Under the pieces are notes generated by a model. It worked only from the letters and a program-made list of their open reading frames with translations, was not told the DNA's origin and searched no databases. DNA of 64,000 nucleotides, taken from positions 62,001-126,000 of the forward strand of contig KV424001.1 of assembly GCA_001632435.1 (NCBI GenBank), in the 5' to 3' direction. Of this stretch, positions 10,949 to 24,222 are shown in pieces. Numbering within the stretch: position 1 is the stretch's first letter; the number at the start of each line of letters is the position of its first letter. The position numbers and the translations under genes are program-made. The DNA comes from Calocera cornea HHB12733 (taxonomy: Eukaryota > Basidiomycota > Dacrymycetes > Dacrymycetales > Dacrymycetaceae).

Positions 10949-11881
10949 TCAGAATATGACGTCGGCGTCCTTCTCCGCCAGCAGGTCGAGCGCATGCTCC
11001 TCCTCCGTCTCCGTGTCCTCCTCCGGAATGTCAGCACGTTCTGCTGCGAGCTGCTGCTTGACCAGCTCCGCCGCTTCCGCATCACGTTTCTTCTTCCCTT
11101 GCACTTTCTTCAGCCTGCAAACGTTGAGTTAACACAACAACCAAAGGCGATGGGCAAGGACGAACCGGAAGAACTCCTCCCTGTCCATCTCGTCCAGCTC
11201 AGAGAGGATGTACTTGATCGTATTGTCAAGCTTGGGCATGATGACGTGCTCGATGGCGTTCACGCGCCGGTTGGTCGTCCGGATGACCTCGTCGAGGATG
11301 GTGAATGCGGTCTGTACGCACACGTTAGATCGACTACTAGGCGGAGGGGACGGGGAAGTGTACCTGGAGGGAGGCGAGCTCGACGAGCGTCTCGAGCGCT
11401 TTCGCGTATACTTCACGCGCTTTCTGGATCTGCTGTCCTCCGCGACCCAGACCCGTGAGGTTGAAGTCTGCCACAAATGATCATTAGCAAGTAGTAGCAT
11501 CAGGCGCCGATGGCTGCACGCACCTGTGCTCCCTTCTCGTACCGCATCGAACGCAGGCAGCATGACACCAGAAACGTTCTCCTGCTTCGCCTTGACCTTG
11601 AACGTCGCCGTCTTCGCCTGCTCCTGCACGAGGTACGCAATATCGCCCCCAGCAGCGTACGTGACCTCGGCCAAGCTGAAGCTGGCAAGCTGCATCACCC
11701 GCCCCATCTTCCGCTTCGCCTCGTCGACCTTGCGCAGGATGCCGCGGAAACGGGTGGTGAGAGCGTCCCGCTTGCGCGATAAGAGCGAGTGGCCCGTCGT
11801 CGCGGCCTTCAGCCGGCCCTGCATGATGTTGAGGTTCATGCGCGTCGGGAAGACGGCCTCGCGCGCGCCTGCACCGGACAT
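10949..11881 (-). CDS. VMA8: V-type proton ATPase subunit D
   Basis: Exons on the minus strand: 11881-11524, 11467-11364, 11311-11166 and 11114-10949, 257 aa, the usual length. Subunit D forms the central rotor stalk of the vacuolar proton pump. Typical sequence: [60 protein letters not shown], then [60 protein letters not shown] and a charged Lys/Glu tail. Divergent with the Prp45 gene across 223 bp. Confidence 0.96.
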
Positions 11882-12104
11882 GATGGGCGATGTAAGGGGA
11901 GGGAGAGGAGGGAGCTAGGGATTGAGGAAGAAGGTGCTTTGCGACCCCTGCGGAGACGACGATGACGGTCGGAGGGCATGGTCGGAGCCGAACGAATATC
12001 CGATGGCGTGAAACTTAGCGGTTGCTTCCGCTCCACCAACTCATAGGCGCTCTCGCATTGTCCTTGTCTGTTACTTCAGCTCTATATCTCTGATTATCTT
12101 CATC

Positions 12105-14109
12105 ATGGCTACTGCTTTGGCAAGGTACGCTGACCTGATAAGATACCAAGGGATATACTGACAGCCTGTGCAGTCTTCTGCCCAAGCCTCTCTACTCGGT
12201 GGCGGTCGAGGAGGAGGAAGAAGTCGAGGTTCAGCAACCCACGCTCGCGCTCGCACCGCGCGCCGTGATCCCACCCTATGGACAGCGATCAGGATGGCGA
12301 CCAACAAAGGCGGACGACTTTGGCGATGGAGGCGCGTACCCCGAGTGCCACATTGCCCAGTATCCAAATGAGATGGGCAGGAAAAGGGTGAGCAGATTGA
12401 TCCGGCGACGATACCTAGTGCTTACGAAGTTTCTGCAACTAGACCGCGGCCGGAAACACGCTGGCATTGCAGGTCGACGCTGAGGGGAATGTACGATACG
12501 ATCTGATTGCTACGCAAGGTCACCGCGAGGGGGTCAAGGTGCAATCGCAGTTCAAGGACCTTGTCCCCCTCTCCCAGCGCACCGACCTCTCGGAAACCCA
12601 GCGGCAAATGGAGCTTCCCACCGACGACGAGATCGCTGCCACGGCGGAGCGCACTAAACTCGCGCTCGAGAAGCTCGTGAACGGCAAGATCAAGGCTGCG
12701 CAGCCGAAGCACGTCCCCGACGCCGGCGGCAAGAGCCAGTTCATCCGCTACACGCCGGTGCAGCAGAGCGGCAACGGGCTCAAGCAGCGGATTATCAAGA
12801 TGTCCGAGGTGGTCGAGGATCCGCTCGAGCCGCCCCGCTTTAAGCACAAGAAGGTGCCGAGGGGCCCACCCAGCCCGCCACCTCCAGTGCTCCGTAGCCC
12901 ACCGAGGAAGGCGACCGCTGAGGAGCAGAAAGCGTGGATGATCCCACCGTCTATCAGTAACTGGAAGAACAACAAGGGTTTTACGATCCCGCTAGACAAG
13001 CGGCTAGCGGCTGATGGACGTGGATTACAAGACGTGAGCTCCCAATCCTGTTCCATAGCCTGTACTAATACTGGATGTGCTAGATCCACATCAACGACAA
13101 TTTCGCCAAGCTCTCTGAAGCGCTGTATGTCGCTGACAGGCATGCACGTGAAGAAGTACGGCAGCGTGCACTCATGCAGCAGAAGTTGGCACAGAAGGAG
13201 AAGGAGAGCAAGGAAGAAAACTTGCGCATGCTCGCCCAGCGTGCGCGGCAAGATCGCGTTGCGCCATCTGGCAGCCGGGCAGAATCCGCAGTTGGCGAGA
13301 GCTCGGGCGGTGCTGGTCGGGCCGGGTTGGGTCTGGCGGATTATGGCAGTGATGAGAGTGAGGAGGAGAGCGAGCGGGACGAAGAGGAAGAGGAGGACGA
13401 GGCGGGAGCGAAGTTGAGGGACGAGATGAGGCGGGAGAAGAGGCAGCAGCGCGAGAGGGAGCTGCGGATGAACAACATGGGGACGGAACAGCGGGCAAAG
13501 ATGCTTGCGAGGTCAGTCCATTCCACTGGCTATCTCTTTTGGATTCGTGCTGATGATGCCGTGCAGAGAACAAAATCGCGACATTTCCGAAAAGATCGCT
13601 CTTGGCCTCGCGAAGCCAAGCGCATCCAAAGAATCCATGCTCGACCAGCGTCTGTTCAACCGGGATGCCCTCCCGTCGTCTTTCGCCGACGAAGATGCGT
13701 ACAACCTGTACGACCGCCCGCTGTTCCATGGCTCCTCGGCAGCCGCGGCCATCTACCAGCGGGGCAATCTCGGTGCGGGCAACGACGAGTCCTTCGGCGG
13801 CGGCACAGAGGAGGGCATCGGTGAGGCGCTCGCGAACGATCGGTTCGGCCTGGGCGCGCCAAAGAACGGGTTCCAGGGCGCGGGCGACCAGGAGTTGCGC
13901 GAAGGGCCGGTGCAATTCGAGAAGGACACCGGGGACGTGTTTGGTGTGGACCAGTTCTTGGAGAGTGCGACTAGAGGGACGAAGAGGGGTATCGACGAGG
14001 AGGGGTGAGTATTTCCGTGCGCACATCCCGATGCACTGGCTGATTAGGTTGCAGGGGTGACTCGCGCAAGCGTCGGCAGCTCAATCGTGCGGACGACAGA
14101 GAGGAATAA
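12105..14109 (+). CDS. PRP45: Pre-mRNA-processing protein 45 (SKIP/SNW1 family)
   Basis: Exons 12105-12124, 12174-12387, 12443-13033, 13084-13511, 13567-14004 and 14055-14109 give 581 aa. A spliceosome component of the NineTeen-related complex; animal SNW1 is also a transcription coregulator. Hallmarks: VIPPYGQRSGWRPTKADDFG, DGGAYPECHIAQYPNEMGRK, then the SNW core SQFIRYTP, RIIKMSEVVEDPLEPPRFKH, IPPSISNWKNNKGFTIPLDK and HINDNFAKLSEALYVADRHA, followed by a charged helical region with REQNRDISEKIALGLAKPSA and the C-terminal block YDRPLF. The first coding exon is only 20 nt. Confidence 0.95.
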
Positions 14110-14268
14110 CTACCCATCATCTCATTGTGCATTCCCTTGTAATTCATGTGTTACACTCAGGACACGTTTGCAAATATCGCCATACTGTTCCATTACGCCC
14201 CAAATTCAAGTATCTCCCTGAAGCCCGGACTTCAGTCCAGCTAGCGAGCCAAACTAGGGTTCTCACCT

Positions 14269-14493
14269 TCAAGGGCCTCTCGGCGACTTCGACCCCCCAG
14301 CAGCGCACTCCTTACACCCCGGATGCTCGCCCTTCTTCTCCCTTCTCATCGGCCCGAGCCGTGTGCGGTTCTCCCACTGGCTGGAGGGACACCATGCGTG
14401 TTCGTGAGCCGCAGTCGGGCACTGTACGGGCCGGGTCACGTCGGCGGTTGCGCCGCAGGGGTAGACTTCGGTGACGATGTGGAGCTCGCACAT
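14269..14493 (-). CDS. Possible small cysteine-rich protein (74 aa)
   Basis: An intact single-exon frame starting MCELHIVTEVYPCG with six Cys in all: two in the first 13 residues, one each in RPVQCPTAAHEH and AWCPSSQWE, and two in the closing GCKEC. It resembles the short Cys/His-rich hypothetical proteins with an N-terminal MC...CG pattern common in agaricomycetes (from memory). A TATA-like palindrome ttatatataa at about 14604-14613 sits roughly 110 bp upstream of the start on this strand, and a gtgagc...ctctag pair between them could be a 5'UTR intron. Function unknown; might be spurious. Confidence 0.42.
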   Translation of the reverse strand: MCELHIVTEVYPCGATADVTRPVQCPTAAHEHAWCPSSQWENRTRLGPMRREKKGEHPGCKECAAGGSKSPRGP

Positions 14494-15508
14494 CTTCAGT
14501 TCGGGCTAGAGCAGATGTCAGCTTAGGCGGGAGAAAGGGGGCGGTGAACTGACGGGGAAAGAAGGGCGGAGGAGAATGAGCTCACCAGGACCCGACAAAA
14601 GGTTATATATAACGCGCTTTGCGCAGGGTGCAGCGTGTCGTGCAGCAGGTCCTCCGTGCCACGAACTGCATTCATACCCTGGCAGCAGGGTGCAGCACCA
14701 GAGGCACCCGTCAATCTCCGCGCCGCCTTCCATTGGAAACGAGGCAACTCCGCCGCGAAGTGCATTTACCAGTGCACCCAACCACGCTGCGCAGGTGTTG
14801 TGGCCGGGCACACTCTGTCTCACAGTCAGCGCGCGCTGGCACGCGCTGCCTGATGCAGCCGACGGGGAGATTGTACGGCGCCCTCAGCAGGGCTGGACCA
14901 CGCGGACCAGATAACTGCCGCTCGGCGTATCGCCGGCATTGACTGATCAGGAAGGAGGAGAGAGAGATGAGAAAAATGGAATGGGCAGGCGCAGGGAGGG
15001 GTTGCGCGTGGCTGAGGCAGCGCAGGATGCTGGGCGAGGAGGGCACGAGGTCCGCAGGGCAGGGACGTCACGGGAGGGCGCCAGCGCGGCGATGACGAAA
15101 GGTGCGGAAAGGGCTGGAAAGATTGTAGAGGGTTGACCATGAAGCGCGCGTTGAAACGCAAAACCAGACAAATTTCGGCATTGTTCTGGGGTTGAAGATG
15201 GTGTTCGATATGTGGCGTCATGAAGTTCATCATCAGCGGGTCGTTAAGGAAAACGGGCGGAATGAAGTCAGAATTTGGTTGTCAAGCAGGTGCGGCAGTG
15301 ATTATTTCTATTTACGGACCGTAAATCGCTTTGTGGAAAGGATTTCTCTACCCAGATGGTGCATGTTATGGCATAGAAAACGCGCATAACTTCGGTTGTT
15401 GCCCCGAAACAGCGAAGCCAAAGTGCAACGAATGCCATTTACGTAACCGCCCCGAAACCGTAAGGGTCCACCGAACCTCTGTGCCTCCTCCTCTCCGCCT
15501 AACGAGCA
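14494..15508. other. Gene-poor intergenic stretch
   Basis: About 1 kb without a convincing gene. It includes the TATA-like palindrome noted above and, from about 15200, AT-richer sequence leading to the next gene. Short ORFs on both strands have no recognisable content. Confidence 0.4.
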
Positions 15509-17442
15509 ATGCATCTCCCACTCGCGCTCCTGCTACTGCTACTGCATACCATACCTGCGCTTGGAACGCCCCAAAATGAACAATTTGAAGAGCATCTTAC
15601 CCTCCGACCGCTGCCGGATGGGAAGGTACACGCCCAGTTCCGGTTCATCACGACCGTGAGCGACCCGCTCAAGGGCGTGCCGTTCGTTGCTACACCTCCC
15701 GATGCGCGTATGTCCTTCCGCATATGCCTTCAGGATCTGGCTGACAGAGAGGAAGCGTTACACACGACTCTCCTACCGCTCTCTCTCACCCAGCTCTTGC
15801 GGACATATTACACCCCCGAGTTACACCTTTCCCTGAACGCAGGTAAATGGGACCCTCTCCGGTGGGGCCAGCCGGGCGGCGCGCTCCGCACCGGCGCGGA
15901 GATGTGGGCATGGGTCACCGATTCGCGAGCACCGTCAGGGGAGGGAGAGGGGGAGGGAGAAGGAGAAGGAGAAGGAGGGAGGTGGCAGGGGCTCACGAAC
16001 GGCTTGGCGGGGTTATTTTGCGCGAGCTTGAGCAGCCAGATGGAGCAGAGGACCACGTCGCCGCGGCTTGCTTTCCGGCCGGAGGGTGACCTACCGTCAT
16101 GTATGCGCATATATTCCCCTTTACAGTGCTGTGGAGGACTGAAACGATCTCCTAGATACCCCACACAAATTATACCACGCTTCGCATCCCTCCGAATCCA
16201 TCTGCACCGAGAACCTCACCCCGTTTCTCAAGCTCCTCCCCTGCAAGTCCCGCGCGGGCATCGCCCAGCTTCTCAACCCGCATCGGGCTTTCGACGCGGA
16301 CTGGCATGGCATGGGCGTTCATGTGCGGTGGAGTAACAGCTCCGCTGGAGGGGAAACGGAGGTGAGGATGGAGGTGGGGGTGGTGTTCGACCCTGTGCGG
16401 GTGTCGGGCGGGAAACGCGGTGCGTCGTTGTCAAATTCATGTCCACCACGGCTGCCGATACCAATGGCTTGAGCAGAATGGTCCCTCAAATCCCTCTTCG
16501 ATCGCACCATCACTCGCTCCTGCCCTGCAGCCAGTTCGAGCGTCCTGACAGTGCAGCTCCCGGAGGAGATGCACGAGCTCCTGCCCCAGCCGGCAAAGAT
16601 GCTCTCGAGCGATGGGGTGTTCGAGGCTGTGTACGACCTGGGGAGTGTGGGTGAGGAGATGGATGTGGGGATGCGCTGGCTCGAGGACAGATTCGATTAC
16701 GGTACGCGTTGTCTTCTCCGGGTATACAACTACAATGCTGAGCGAGACACAGCTACTGTCCGCTACACCCCGCCCGAGCTGATCATCCGCCGTGCGCTCA
16801 AAGGCGGCAGCACGGGCCTCTCCGAGCTGAGCGTCATCCTCTCCAACACCCGCGCTGAGCCCAGGAGGGTCTTGTACGTCGAGACGCTGCCGTGGTTCAT
16901 CAGCCTGTTCTTGCACACTCTGCAGACCGAGGTTGATGGGGTTGCTCGAGGTGGGCCGTTCCCCCCTCCCTTATACGATTCATTGCTGACGGCAGGCATT
17001 AGATGATATAATTCAGTCAATCTCCTACCTCCCGCCCGTCTCGCCCAAGCCGACCCTGCTCGAGATCACCCTCCTTCTCCCTGCCTCCTCTGAAGTACAC
17101 CTGACGATGCAGGCCGAGAAGGGCTTTATTCGGTATACCGAGCACCAGCCAGATGCCTCAAGGGGTTGGGACCTGCCTGCGGCGGTGGTCTTTCCCCTCC
17201 CACTCAACGCTTCCTCATCTCCTGCCAAAGTCGCAATCGGAGGCGGAGAGGGCGAAGGCAGGATCTACAGCAGCACCCTGCTTGTCGACCTCCCCACGCC
17301 CGACTTCAGCATGCCGTACAACGTTATCATCATGTCCTCCACGCTCGTCGCGCTCTTCTTCGGCAGCGTGTTCAACTGCCTGACGCGGAGGTTCGTCGTG
17401 CTGCGGATGCCGGCGGAGAAGGGCAAAGGCAAAGCGTCCTAG
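15509..17442 (+). CDS. GPI16: GPI transamidase subunit Gpi16/PIG-T
   Basis: Exons 15509-15707, 15750-16100, 16156-16419, 16477-16701, 16753-16950 and 17003-17442 give 558 aa. Subunit of the ER complex that cleaves the C-terminal signal of precursors and attaches GPI anchors. A signal peptide (MHLPLALLLLLLHTIPALGT) is followed by conserved luminal blocks: ELHLSLNAGKWDP, TGAEMWAWVTD, WQGLTNGLAGLFCASL, TTSPRLAFRPEGDLPS, ICTENLTPFLKLLPCKSRAG (in PIG-T a Cys in this region is disulphide-linked to the catalytic subunit), EWSLKSLFDRTITRSCPAAS, IRYTEHQPDASRGWDLPAA. A C-terminal membrane span MPYNVIIMSSTLVALFFGSV precedes a short basic tail. The first acceptor (gacagag) is the weakest junction; introns 1 and 4 lack in-frame stops. 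Confidence 0.92.
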
Positions 17443-18336
17443 CTGGGACCGTGTTGCCTAGGCGTGGGCGATGATGATGTATCTAGATAACAGTATACCC
17501 ATGGGGAATGGCTCATCGGGCCGACTGCATTGCCTGATTCTTCATGGCGAAGCGTGGCGAGGAATACTTCGGTGCTCCTGCTCGCGGGGCGGTCAACATG
17601 CGAGAAGTCGGTTGGACCGAGCATGACCGAGCAGCTCCGAGCGTAGTGAATCCCCGTTGACACACTTCTGGGCGTTCCGTCAGCCGTTCAAGAGCCCAAT
17701 TGTGTCGTTCGAGTGCAAACATGCTCAAATACGAGATAGCAAGTCAGACCTGTATGAAAAGGGTTTCCGTCCGTTCAATATGAACTTCGCGCCGGTCACC
17801 CCGGCATTCAAAAGTGGCGCCCGTGATCAGGCGCCCATTGCACTCTTCCGCCACTTATGTCACCATCTTTACCCTACTGTACCACCGGGACTACCGGCCC
17901 ACCACGGGCCCACCCTCCCTTTCGCCCGTTTGAGCGCCGACCGAGCCTCCTCCGAACCCTTACAGCGTACTGCATATTGTCTCGTTTTCGAATTGAGGGG
18001 CTGTAATTTCGGCTTCGGCGAGCGAGGGGAATGGATTGGCAGCCGCGCGGAGGAGGTGCTCGGTTCGGGAGAAGATCGGCTCCGGCAACCGATGTTGAGA
18101 TGGAGGTTCGCGGGTCAGCAGGACTCAAGACTCTGACTGTGGGGACCGGAGAACGCGATGAGATGCGAGGCACCGCGTAGCCCGCGTGACGTTCTATCTC
18201 CACTTCGTCTGGTGCGCATATCCACCTACCTCTTCGCTTGATGCCCGGTGTTCACATTTCTTCTTTCCTGCAGCCACTTGGCAGGTTGTAGTTCGGGTGT
18301 TCCTCTCCTAGTCCGACCATCTGCAAACCAGTCACC
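17443..18336. other. Intergenic stretch, no gene seen
   Basis: Nearly 900 bp between the GPI16 stop and the GH32 start. No coding frame with recognisable content on either strand; presumably terminator and the GH32 promoter. Confidence 0.4.
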
Positions 18337-20378
18337 ATGGCTTTCTCACGCACGCAGCCGATCGCGAACCTGCATGGGCCGTCCTCCCTGACGGATACCC
18401 ATCAGGAGCATCCGTTCGCCGACGACACTCACACCCATCACGCGTCGCAAGAGTCTGTCCAGCGGGCGACACCTCATTCTCAGGCCGACTACCTCCGCTG
18501 GCGCCCGACATACCACGTCCTCCCGCCCTACGGCTGGGCCAACGATCCTTGCGGCCCCGGATACGATCCCTCCACCGGGCTGTATCATCTCGCTTTCCAG
18601 TGGAACCCCAAGAGCGCCGAGTGGGAAGACATCTCTTGGGGGCACTGCGTGAGCCGGGATCTAGTGCATTGGGTACTGGGGAAGGAAGAGAGGTGGGAGG
18701 AAATGCGGACGGTGTTGAGCCCTACGGAATCGTATGATCGTGAGGGCATTTACACGGGATGCTTCGTACCCGAAGGGCCGGAAGGCGAAGAAGGGGTGTT
18801 AAGCGTTGTGTATACTTCGGTGAGCCAATTTGGGAAATACGCGAGAAGAGATACTGACCTCGGTGCAGGTTTCCCACTCCCCGGTCCGCTATACCCTCCC
18901 CTACTTTCGCGGCTCCGAGTCCCTCTCCATCGCTACCTCCTCCGACGCGGGTCGCACCTGGCAACGCCTCCCCATCAACCCAATCCTCCCTGGCGCACCT
19001 TCCCACCTCAGTGTGCGTGCCTGGCGCGACCCGCAGGTCTCCACCTGGCCTCTTCTCTCGCGCGTGCTGGGCCGGCCAGAGGGGACGAAGTATGCGATCA
19101 TCTCCGGCTCGGTGGAGGACCAGGGGCCGAACGTCTTCCTCTATGAGATTGCACAAGGGGGCCTCACGCGGTGGTCTTTTCTCGCACTCTTAGTGCATCT
19201 CTCGCCTGGCTTGGCAAAGCCAACAGCGTGGACAGGCGACCTCGGCAAGAACTGGGAAGTGTGCAATTTCCTTCCTCACCTCGTGTCTCTCAATGCGCCG
19301 GATCGGGCATATATGACGATGTCGACGGAGGGCGCGAGCAGGTGGGGAATGCAGCCGGGAGATGTGCCCAATCAAGGCGAGGCTGGTCGCAGACCACGGT
19401 GGAATCTGTGGATGGCCGGGAAGATGGGGAAGAACGGCGAGGGCACGCCGAAGGTGGAGCATGAGTTCGGGGGAGTGCTGGACCATGGCTGCTTCTATGC
19501 TGCTAATGGGTTCTGGGATCCCGTGAAGGAGCGGACCATCTCCTGGGGTAAGTTGTCTCTGTTGGAAGAGGATAGGGTGCTGATGATTGATGAAGGTTGG
19601 ATACTGGAAGACGACCTCCCTCCTGCGTTGCGGGATGCACAAGCCTGGGCGGGGGTGATCTCCGTTCCTCGCGAGCTGTTCGTCCTGCGCGTCCCGCACG
19701 TCGCTGGTACTCTAAGCACTCCTCTCGACTCCATTGGCTGCTTTGATGTCACTGTCGAGGAGGGTGGCTTGTACACAGTTGAGACTTTGGGTATCAGGCC
19801 GTTGAAGGAGCAGGAACTGCTCAGAAAGGGAGCACGTGAGATTAAACCTGCTGAGGTGAGACTGGGAAAAGGGAATGAGGTGATGCATCTCGGAAACCCA
19901 GGAAAATGCTGGGAATTTGAAGGTGTTGTGGATGTTCCCGAGGGTACGCGGAAGGTAGGGATGTACTTGCGGCATTCGAAAGGTGAGACTTCGACATGGC
20001 CGCATTGACTACCTTGCTAAGAAGACATATGTAGATATGCAACAGTGTACGGAGCTCTCCTTCAGTCCCTCCGCGGAGTCCATTACCGTCTCACACACTA
20101 TGGCACCTTCATCACTGGTTCGGACAATGCCGACGGATGCAGGACCGCACACACTGCTCAGATATGCCAATGGTGCCCGAGAGAAGCTCCGGATCCGAGT
20201 CTTCTGCGACAACTCGGTTTTGGAGGTGTTCGCTAACGATCGTTTCGCTATGAGCTGTAGAATGTATCCTGCGGAGGGAGCGGACGAGCTCAGTCTTTTT
20301 ATAGATGGCGAGGAGGGGCAAGGTATTATGTGGGACGACGTGACGGTGTGGGCAGGGTTGAGCGTAAGCGGAGCATAA
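18337..20378 (+). CDS. Glycoside hydrolase family 32, intracellular beta-fructosidase type
   Basis: Exons 18337-18819, 18869-19547, 19596-19982 and 20035-20378, 630 aa. GH32 enzymes hydrolyse sucrose or fructans. The nucleophile motif of the family (W-x-N-D-P) appears as GWANDPCGPG, with Asp in place; the transition-state motif RDP is in RAWRDPQVSTWP; and the acid/base region (family ECP) appears as WEVCNF, with Glu kept and Pro replaced by asparagine. Further blocks are YHLAFQWNPKSAEWEDISWG, SYDREGIYTGCFVPEGPEG, ISWGWILEDD and CDNSVLEVFANDRF in the C-terminal beta-sandwich. No signal peptide is visible; the first 30 residues are polar and His-rich, so it is probably cytosolic. Intron 2 (48 nt) has no in-frame stop. 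Confidence 0.92.
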
Positions 20379-20568
20379 CAAATCACACCTAGGCAAACAG
20401 GGGAATCTTGTATGTGTATGTCGATTCGTATCACCTCTAAGTTTCATGCCGGGCCCAATGTATGTCGTTTGTTCCAGTCATAACACGACGCGTACACGGC
20501 GCGTTTCCATCAGAATCTTCCTCGGCGCACATCCTGAGCGTCCTCGTTCCTCTCTACTTTCCACCATC

Positions 20569-21480
20569 ATGGCTGAGGAGCCTGGATTTCGAATGGGCAA
20601 CTTTACCGCATGGAGTGAAGTCAAAACCAATGATGGTCGTCGCCGCATCAGGCTGTTGGACCAAGCCGTCGCACCAGACCCAGGTCATGAAGAAAGGGAG
20701 TGCTACTTCGTTTCTGAGCTGGACCAGGTAGGCTATCCAAACAGATGCTCCACCGTTCAGACTTCGGGCTGATACATACGACCGCACAAGCAACTCTATA
20801 TTTGCTGGCAAGATCACACTCCAGAAGAGCAGAGGCTGGACCTGGAAGTGGACATCTATCTGGATGGGGAACTTGTTGGGGGGCATATAATGAGGCGAAC
20901 AGATGCTGTCCGGACCATGGTTGAAGCCGGAGGGTGAGAGGTCGGAGATGGCAACCAAGCAAGCCCAATCATTTGCAGAGCAGTGAACAACCTTGATGTT
21001 ACCAAAGGCAAGTGTTTCAACCATAGCCACAGCCGGTGGACTAATATGTGTTAGATCCGAGCGGCAATGAGGCTAGCTGGCAAGGTACCATAAAGGTCCT
21101 CGTCAAGCCTGGAAAATTTACACCAAGCCAGTTACCCGTGTGTCTGAGGCACACATTGGGTATCCAAGCCAGAACATTGAGCCGCAGTCGCGTGACCATC
21201 TGGCCGTTATTGACTGGGGGAACAAGACATCTATGGAGGGCGAGCCTATGGGGTAAGAAGACGTAGACCTGAGCAAGAACTTCAAGCGCACAAGGCCACC
21301 GGTAGTGTTCACCTTCAAATATGACTCTGCCCGTATGTTTCAATTACTTCCTGCTTGCCAGAGTATAATGCTCATTGACGCAATTAGGTCAATTGCTATG
21401 AAGGAGTTTTCAACTAATGGCTGGGGCTGGGTCAAAGCACTTTGTGTATGGCAATGTCATGTAAACAAATGCATCTAGTT
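20569..21480 (+). pseudogene. DUF7918-like gene, apparently degenerate
   Basis: Exons 20569-20727, 20791-20933, 20979-21007 and from 21055 onward resemble the uncharacterised basidiomycete DUF7918 family: NFTAWSEVKTNDGRRRIRLL, QLYICWQDHTPEEQRLDLEV, VDIYLDGELVGGHIM, and DPSGNEASWQGTIKVLVKPG. The third intron starts with GC (accaaag|gcaagt) and ends ttag. From about 21120 the best reading moves to another frame (VTRVSEAHIGYP, then PPVVFTFKYDSA) and meets TAA after GEPMG, so I read the locus as frameshifted or otherwise broken. An unrecognised intron could rescue part of it. It ends next to the convergent alpha-glucosidase stop. Confidence 0.6.

Positions 21481-24222
<2,742 letters not shown>

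Noticed and set aside
14518..14942. Overlapping ORFs on both strands in the 14.5-14.9 kb gap
   Set aside because: Each has irregular Cys content but no family pattern, and they conflict with each other.
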